A DNA stretch of 9,967 nucleotides, taken from contig PWIZ01000131.1 of the NCBI GenBank assembly GCA_003560175.1, positions 1 through 9,967 on the forward strand, in the 5' to 3' direction. This stretch comes from Halomonas sp. Lineage in GTDB: Bacteria; Pseudomonadota; Gammaproteobacteria; Pseudomonadales; Halomonadaceae. Made by a program: the position numbers and the translations under genes. Below are positions 5,521 through 9,967 of the stretch, piece by piece (the first letter of the stretch is position 1; every line of letters starts with the position of its first letter). The notes under the pieces were generated by a model. That model had not been told where the DNA came from. It did no database searches and saw only the letters and a program-made list of their open reading frames with translations.

Positions 5521-7299
5521 TCAGAAGGGCCAGATGAGGGGAATCAGCGTCAGCGCCACCGCGGCGACGATCAGGTTGAGCAGCCCGCCCACGCGCAGGA
5601 AGTCGCCGAAGCGGTAGCCACCGGGCCCATGCACCATCAGGTTGGTCTGGTAGCCGATCGGCGTCAGGAAGCTCGCCGAGGCGGCGAACATCACCGCCAC
5701 CACGAAGGGCATGGGACTCACGCCGAGGCTCTCGGCGCTGGCCATCACCACCGGGAAGGTGATCACCGCGGCGGCGTTGTTGGTGACCAGTTCGGTCAGC
5801 AGCGCCACCAGCAGGTAGACCCCGATCAGCAGCAGCAGCGGATTGCCACCGGCCAACCCCAGGGCGCCACCGGCCAGGGCCGCGGCGGCCCCGGAGCTCT
5901 CCAAGGCCGCCCCCAGGCCGAAGGAGGCGGCGATGGTCAGCAGCACCTGGGTGTCCAGCCCCCGCTTCGCCGCCCCGATGGAGCAGCAACCTGTCAGCAG
6001 CACCATGGCCGCCCCCAGCATGGCCGCATTCATCATGCTCATCGCCCCGAGGGTGGCCAGGGCCACCACGCCGGCCAGGATGCTCCAGGCCAGCCAGGCC
6101 TTCTCGTGCACCGGGCGCGCCGCGCCGTTGAGCTGGCTGATCAACAGGAAGTCCCGGGACTGCCGATGGCGCTCGATGAAGGGGGGGCGAGCCTCCAGCA
6201 GCAGCACGTCGGCGGGCTGCAGGCGCACCTGGCCGAGGTTGCCGGCGACCCGCTCGCCGCCGCGACACACCGCCAGCACGGCGGCACCGTAGAGGGTCCG
6301 GAAGTGGCCATCGCGGATGCGCTGGCCCACGAACTGACACTGGCTGGAGACCACCGCCTCGACAAGGCGCCGCTCCTGGAAGTCCTTCTCCAGGCTCGAC
6401 TCGCCGTGGCGCGACGGCATCAGGCCCCGCACCTGCTGCAGTTCCACTGCCCCCTCGCTGGTGCCGGTGAACACCAGCCGGTCACCCCCCTTGAGCCGCT
6501 CGCCGGGCCCCACCACGCTGACCACGTTGCCGTCACGCTCGATCTCCACCAGGAACAGCTCCTGGAGGTGGCGCAGCCCCGCCTCCTCCACGCTGCGGTT
6601 GACCAGCGGTCCCGCCGGGTCGACCTCCATCTCGATGGTGAATTCGCGAGGATTCTCGAAGGCCGCTGCGGTGCCGCGCCGCGCCGGCAGCAGCCGCGGG
6701 GCGAGCAGCACGAGATAGATCAGGCCGATCAGCGCCACCGGCACGCCCACCCAGGCGAGATCGAAGAGCCCCATGGCCAGCTCCGGCGAGCGATCCACCA
6801 GCAGGCCATGGACCACCAGGTTGGTGCTGGTACCGAACAGGGTGATGGTGCCGCCGAGGATGGAGGCGAAGCTGAGCGGCATCAGCAGGCGGTGGGCCGG
6901 CACGCTCACACGACGACTCCAGCTCAGCACGGCGGGAATGTAGGTGGCCACCACCGGGGTATTGTTGAGAAGGCCGCTCAGCGAGGCCACCGGCAGCAGC
7001 AGGCGCAGCAGGGCCCCGGTCTCATGGCGAGGCCGGCCGAGCACGTGGCGGATGATTAGGTCGATGCCGCCGGTCTGGCGAATGGCGGTGACCAGCACGT
7101 ACATAAAGGCCACGGTAAACAGGCCCGTGCTGGCGAAGCCGCCCAGCGCCTGGACGGGCTCGATGATACCCAGGGTCAGCAGCACGATCACCGCGCCCAT
7201 CAGGACGATATCGGGCCCAAGACGGGTAAAGGCCATCAGCGGAAAGACGGCGATCACGACGGCGAGGGAGATCCAGGCGTCCAGGGGCATGGCAGGCAT
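5521..7299 (-). CDS. SLC13-family anion/cation symporter with two RCK_C (TrkA-C) domains
   Basis: A 592-residue inner-membrane transporter of the divalent-anion/sodium symporter (SLC13, ArsB/CitMHS-like) superfamily. The N-terminal membrane half (about 5-205) contains SGLLNNTPVVATYIP and GTSTNLVVHG. A soluble insert (about 215-390) holds two TrkA-C-type regulatory domains, the first around 220-292 and the second around 306-388. The C-terminal membrane half (about 400-592) contains TNNAAAVITFP and the family signature LTPIGYQTNLMVHGPGGY (545-562). The two Asn-Thr hairpin motifs of the inverted repeats (NNTP, TNNA) are the substrate and sodium sites in this fold. Sulfate or dicarboxylates are likely substrates, but the sequence does not decide which. 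The ATG at 7299 has no convincing Shine-Dalgarno sequence, an ATG at 7290 is no better, and an in-frame TGA lies shortly upstream. The gene is preceded by an AT-rich leader with a dyad. Confidence 0.92.
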   Translation of the reverse strand: MPAMPLDAWISLAVVIAVFPLMAFTRLGPDIVLMGAVIVLLTLGIIEPVQALGGFASTGLFTVAFMYVLVTAIRQTGGIDLIIRHVLGRPRHETGALLRLLLPVASLSGLLNNTPVVATYIPAVLSWSRRVSVPAHRLLMPLSFASILGGTITLFGTSTNLVVHGLLVDRSPELAMGLFDLAWVGVPVALIGLIYLVLLAPRLLPARRGTAAAFENPREFTIEMEVDPAGPLVNRSVEEAGLRHLQELFLVEIERDGNVVSVVGPGERLKGGDRLVFTGTSEGAVELQQVRGLMPSRHGESSLEKDFQERRLVEAVVSSQCQFVGQRIRDGHFRTLYGAAVLAVCRGGERVAGNLGQVRLQPADVLLLEARPPFIERHRQSRDFLLISQLNGAARPVHEKAWLAWSILAGVVALATLGAMSMMNAAMLGAAMVLLTGCCSIGAAKRGLDTQVLLTIAASFGLGAALESSGAAAALAGGALGLAGGNPLLLLIGVYLLVALLTELVTNNAAAVITFPVVMASAESLGVSPMPFVVAVMFAASASFLTPIGYQTNLMVHGPGGYRFGDFLRVGGLLNLIVAAVALTLIPLIWPF

Positions 7300-7341
7300 C
7301 CGATCAATGACAGAGAGTCGCCATTGTGACGCCGCACGGTT

Positions 7342-7366
7342 ATTCTAAAAAGTTCTTTATAGAACT
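7342..7366 (-). promoter_or_regulatory. AT-rich dyad next to a -10-like hexamer upstream of the SLC13 gene
   Basis: AGTTCT (7351-7356) and AGAACT (7361-7366) are perfect inverted arms around TTAT. On the minus strand they are followed three bases later by TAGAAT (7347-7342), a 5-of-6 match to the -10 consensus, 43 bases upstream of the start codon. No good -35 hexamer stands at 16-18 bases. The dyad would therefore lie between -10 and -35, a common operator position. The roughly 55-base AT-rich patch stands out sharply from its GC-rich surroundings. Confidence 0.4.
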
Positions 7367-7443
7367 CTTCTTATTCCAAAAATACCATAAGGACCCGACC
7401 TGGCGCACCGCGCAGGGCTCCCGGGACCACACTGACGCACACA

Positions 7444-7470
7444 AAAAAACCCGCGCGGGGCGGGTTTTTT
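7444..7470 (-). terminator. Rho-independent terminator behind the cold-shock gene
   Basis: An 11-bp perfect stem, AAAAAACCCGC (7444-7454) with GCGGGTTTTTT (7460-7470), closed by a five-base loop. On the minus strand the GC-rich stem is followed by a run of seven T residues, the standard intrinsic terminator layout, 38 bases after the cold-shock stop codon. The A-run on the other side makes it symmetric, but no plus-strand gene is seen that would use it. It separates the cold-shock gene from the SLC13 promoter region. Confidence 0.93.
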
Positions 7471-7508
7471 CAGACTCTCGAAAGAGTCACATCGAGATCA
7501 AATGGCGT

Positions 7509-7715
7509 TTAGCCGATGACCTTGATGTTGGAAGCCTGGAGGCCTTTCTTGCCCTGGGTGACGTCGAAGGAAACCTTCTGGCCGTCCTGCAGGGTCTTGA
7601 AGCCGTCAGCTTGAATCTCGGAGAAGTGAGCGAACAGGTCGTCACCGTTGTCGTCCGGAGAAATGAAGCCAAAGCCTTTGGTGTCGTTAAACCACTTGAC
7701 AGTACCGGTAGCCAT
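7509..7715 (-). CDS. CspA-family cold-shock / nucleic-acid chaperone protein
   Basis: A 68-residue single cold-shock domain protein that binds single-stranded RNA and DNA and loosens RNA structure in the cytoplasm. RNP1 is KGFGFI (13-18) and RNP2 is LFAHF (27-31), with the N-terminal TGTVKWFN strand and W8 in place. RNP2 carries Leu-Phe-Ala in place of the more usual Val-Phe-Val, as in the CspD/CspG-like variety often found in proteobacteria. The ATG at 7715 is preceded by GAGG nine bases upstream (AGAGGAATTCGATA), a strong site. The leader back to the previous gene is 202 bases, long enough for the structured 5' region usual in csp genes. No cold-box sequence or convincing promoter was found by eye. 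A strong terminator follows. Paralogue assignment is not possible from this window. Confidence 0.97.
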   Translation of the reverse strand: MATGTVKWFNDTKGFGFISPDDNGDDLFAHFSEIQADGFKTLQDGQKVSFDVTQGKKGLQASNIKVIG

Positions 7716-7917
7716 TATCGAATTCCTCTAATAGCGTTTTGATTTGCCGGGAAATACCCGAGTTGCAGTGGGTAGAACAAGAAACTTTTCACCGGGAGAT
7801 CGATGCTATGAGCGTTTCGATGACCACTTGCGATGTTCGACTTGCTAACCAACTGCGCATAGCTTGCCCACTTCTCTGACGAAGGTCAAACACTATTTGC
7901 TGCACGTAACAGAAGGG
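7716..7917 (-). other. 202-base leader between the GMC dehydrogenase and the cold-shock gene
   Basis: Non-coding interval, less GC-rich than the genes. It holds the cold-shock ribosome-binding site at its low-coordinate end and a small CGGG...CCCG inverted repeat near 7750. A TTGACC occurs on the minus strand near 7885 but has no -10 hexamer at a normal distance. No intrinsic terminator for the upstream dehydrogenase operon is visible, so read-through into the cold-shock gene cannot be excluded. Confidence 0.4.
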
Positions 7918-9594
7918 TTACACCCCGGCCAGGATCCAGCCCGCCGCCTTCTCGGCGATCATCAGGGTCGGCGAGTTGGTGTTGCCGCTGGTGATGGTGG
8001 GCATCACGCTGGCGTCCACCACTCTCAGCCCCGCTACCCCGCGCACCCGCAGCCGGGAATCCACCACCGACATGGGATCGTCGTCGCGCCCCATCTTCAC
8101 CGTGCCCACCGGGTGAAAGATGGTGGTGCCGATATCGCCGGCGAGGCGCGCCAGGTCATCGTCGCTCTGGTACTGCACGCCGGGCTTCACCTCCTCCGGT
8201 TGATACTTGGCGAAGGCGGGCTGGGCGGCGATGCGCCGGGTGACCCGCAGCGAATCCGCGGCCACCTTGCGATCCTCCTGCGTGCTCAGGTAGTGGGGGG
8301 CGATGGCCGGGGGCTGGCGGGGATCGCGGCTCTTGATCCGCACCGTGCCGCGGCTGGTCGGGTTGAGGTTGCACACGCTCGCGGTGATGGCCGGGAAGTC
8401 GTGCAGGGGCTGCCCGAAGGCCTCCAGGCTCAGCGGCTGGACGTGATACTCGATGTTGGGATGCTGGTGCTCGTCGGAGCTGCGCGTGAAGGCGCACAGC
8501 TGGGAAGGAGCCATGCTCATGGGACCGGAGCGCTTGAGGGCATACTCCAGACCGATCTTCGCCTTGCCGACCAGGGAATTGGCCATGGTGTTGAGGGTCT
8601 TTGCCCCGTTCACGCGATAGACCGAGCGGATCTGCAGGTGGTCCTGGAGGTTCTCCCCCACCCCGGGCAGGTCCACCGCCACCGGGATGTCATGCTCACC
8701 GAGTAGCGCCGCCGGCCCGATACCGGAGAGCTGAAGCAGCTGCGGCGAGCCGATGGCCCCGGCGGAGAGGATCACCTCCCGCGCCGCCAGGGCCACCTTT
8801 TCCTTGTCACCGCGCGCTACCCGGACACCGGCGCAGCGCGGCTTGCCGCTCTGCCCCCCCTCGCCCGGACGCTCCAGCTCGAGCCCCAGCACCTGGCTGG
8901 AGTGCCACAGGGTAAGATTGTCGCGTTTCTCGGACCCGCGCAGGAAGGCCTTGGAGGTGTTCCAGCGCCAGCCGGCACGCTGGTTGACCTCGAAGTAGTC
9001 GACCCCCTCGTTGTCGCCGCGGTTGAAGTCCCGGGTGCGCGGGATGCCGGCCTCCACCGCCGCGGTGGCGAAGTCGTCGAGCACCTGCCAGCTGAGGCGC
9101 TGCTTCTCCACGCGCCACTCGCCGCCATGACCGTGGAAGTCCCGGTGACTGGCGTTGGCATCACCGCCTCGATCCAGACGGTGATGATCCTCGTGCTTCA
9201 TGAAGTCGGGCAGGCAGTTCTCCCAGCGCCAGGCGTCGTCGCCGGTGAGCTCGGCCCAGCCGTCGTAGTCCCTGGCCTGGCCGCGGATATAGAGCATGCC
9301 GTTGATGCTCGAGCAGCCGCCCAGGGTCTTGCCGCGCGGGTAGATCAGCGAGCGGCCGTTAAGACCGGGGTCGGGCTCGGTGCGAAAGCGCCAGTCGGTG
9401 CGCGGGTTGTCGATGCAGTAGAGGTAGCCCACCGGGATGTGAATCCAGTGGTAGTTGTCGCGCCCCCCCGCCTCGATCAGCAGCACTCGGTTGGCCGGGT
9501 CGGCGCTGAGACGGTTGGCCAGCAGGCAGCCGGCGGTGCCGGCGCCTACCACGATATAGTCGAACTCTTGTCTGTCCTGGAATGCTTCTGCCAT
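7918..9594 (-). CDS. dddA: GMC flavin-dependent alcohol dehydrogenase, probably 3-hydroxypropionate dehydrogenase (DddA-like)
   Basis: A 558-residue FAD-dependent glucose-methanol-choline oxidoreductase, often annotated as choline dehydrogenase. The FAD-binding motif is VVGAGTAG (G17, G19, G22). GMC signature 1 lies at 85-108 (YPRGKTLGGCSSINGM...), signature 2 at 279-293 (GAIGSPQLLQLSGIG). The catalytic pair is H494 in FHPVGT and N538 in SGNTN, 44 residues apart as in choline oxidase. The start is ATG 9594 with GAGG seven bases upstream; the frame is open for 24 more codons, but these overlap the upstream gene. The stop of an MmsA/DddC gene lies only 34 bp away, and no betB or betI is present. 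In Halomonas, DddA (GMC family) and DddC are known to oxidise 3-hydroxypropionate to malonate semialdehyde and then to acetyl-CoA. The enzyme family is certain; the 3-hydroxypropionate substrate is inferred from context and the non-BetA CSSINGM variant. Confidence 0.9.
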   Translation of the reverse strand: MAEAFQDRQEFDYIVVGAGTAGCLLANRLSADPANRVLLIEAGGRDNYHWIHIPVGYLYCIDNPRTDWRFRTEPDPGLNGRSLIYPRGKTLGGCSSINGMLYIRGQARDYDGWAELTGDDAWRWENCLPDFMKHEDHHRLDRGGDANASHRDFHGHGGEWRVEKQRLSWQVLDDFATAAVEAGIPRTRDFNRGDNEGVDYFEVNQRAGWRWNTSKAFLRGSEKRDNLTLWHSSQVLGLELERPGEGGQSGKPRCAGVRVARGDKEKVALAAREVILSAGAIGSPQLLQLSGIGPAALLGEHDIPVAVDLPGVGENLQDHLQIRSVYRVNGAKTLNTMANSLVGKAKIGLEYALKRSGPMSMAPSQLCAFTRSSDEHQHPNIEYHVQPLSLEAFGQPLHDFPAITASVCNLNPTSRGTVRIKSRDPRQPPAIAPHYLSTQEDRKVAADSLRVTRRIAAQPAFAKYQPEEVKPGVQYQSDDDLARLAGDIGTTIFHPVGTVKMGRDDDPMSVVDSRLRVRGVAGLRVVDASVMPTITSGNTNSPTLMIAEKAAGWILAGV

Positions 9595-9628
9595 GACGTG
9601 CCCTCGCTGAGGCAGTGGGTAACTCATC

Positions 9629-9967
9629 TTACTTGTGGGTCGGCATGGCAAACTCGGTGCCGGCATGGATGGAGTCTGACCAGCGCTGCATGATCGACTT
9701 CTGCTTGGTATAGAAGCGCACGCCCTCCTCGCCGTAGGCGTGGGTATCGCCGAACAGCGAGCGCTTCCAGCCGCCGAAACCGTGCCAGGCCATGGGCACC
9801 GGGATCGGCACGTTGATGCCGACCATGCCCACCTGGATGCGGCGGCCGAACTCGCGGGCCACGCTGCCGCTCTCGGTGAAGCAGCTCACGCCGTTGCCGA
9901 ACTCGTGATCGTTGATCAGCTGGATGGCGGTGGCGATGTCGGGCACCCGCACGCAGACCAGCACCGG
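9629..9967 (-). CDS. mmsA: CoA-acylating (methyl)malonate-semialdehyde dehydrogenase, C-terminal part
   Basis: The last 112 residues of an aldehyde dehydrogenase of the MmsA/IolA/DddC group; the gene enters from beyond the window edge, so the N-terminus and the catalytic cysteine are not visible. The C-terminal signature is clear: [14 protein letters not shown], then [35 protein letters not shown] and a final KSIMQRW. The enzyme family oxidises malonate or methylmalonate semialdehyde with CoA and NAD+ to acetyl- or propionyl-CoA plus CO2, in the cytoplasm. It is followed after 34 bp by the GMC dehydrogenase on the same strand, so the two are probably cotranscribed. That neighbour points to malonate semialdehyde from 3-hydroxypropionate or acrylate/DMSP breakdown as substrate (DddC role). 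Valine or inositol catabolism is the alternative; no mmsB or iol gene is in view. Confidence 0.95.
   Translation of the reverse strand, partial: PVLVCVRVPDIATAIQLINDHEFGNGVSCFTESGSVAREFGRRIQVGMVGINVPIPVPMAWHGFGGWKRSLFGDTHAYGEEGVRFYTKQKSIMQRWSDSIHAGTEFAMPTHK

Noticed and set aside
5629..7059. Open frame of 476 codons on the plus strand opposite the SLC13 gene
   Set aside because: Antisense shadow with an abnormal His/Gln-rich composition; the minus-strand frame carries complete transporter motifs.
7906..7921. GTAAC...GTTAC inverted repeat at the GMC stop codon as a terminator
   Set aside because: Only five base pairs, AT-containing, and not followed by a T-run on the minus strand.

Overview
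The window is GC-rich and densely coded, and every gene I can support lies on the minus strand. The gene content and codon use (strong G/C third positions) suggest a halophilic or marine gammaproteobacterium of the Halomonas type. The best pointers are a 3-hydroxypropionate-type GMC dehydrogenase beside a CoA-acylating (methyl)malonate-semialdehyde dehydrogenase, and a Mrp-type antiporter cluster. The genus is an inference from gene content; no rRNA, tRNA or other phylogenetic marker is present.

Reading in the direction of transcription (high to low coordinates): (1) 9967-7918 holds the 3' end of an MmsA/DddC-type dehydrogenase and, 34 bp later, a DddA-type GMC flavoprotein. Together they could convert 3-hydroxypropionate to malonate semialdehyde and then to acetyl-CoA. 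(2) 7715-7509 is a cold-shock protein gene with a strong bidirectional-looking hairpin terminator behind it (7444-7470). (3) 7299-5521 is an SLC13-type transporter with two soluble RCK_C domains, preceded by an unusually AT-rich leader carrying a perfect dyad. (4) 5440-4772 is a small alpha/beta-hydrolase carboxylesterase. (5) 4615-3413 is a tryptophan synthase beta chain without trpA beside it; five perfect copies of a 13-bp unit lie just upstream of its ribosome-binding site. (6) 3292-1937 is a cytosolic PAS-PAS-GGDEF diguanylate cyclase with an intact product-inhibition site. (7) 1953-1 is a tightly packed series: a possible 47-residue ORF, a 72-residue zinc-ribbon protein, a fused DUF4040+MrpC-like membrane protein, and the first 307 residues of a MrpD/NuoM-like ion-translocating subunit that runs off the window.

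The region most worth a second look is the last one. A small zinc-ribbon gene appears translationally coupled to a fused Mrp subunit, and a short ORF may tie the whole series to the c-di-GMP gene. The 13-bp tandem array in front of the solitary trpB is the most unusual non-coding signal. No CRISPR array, insertion sequence, prophage gene or RNA gene was seen. No stretch longer than about 210 bases lacks a gene.
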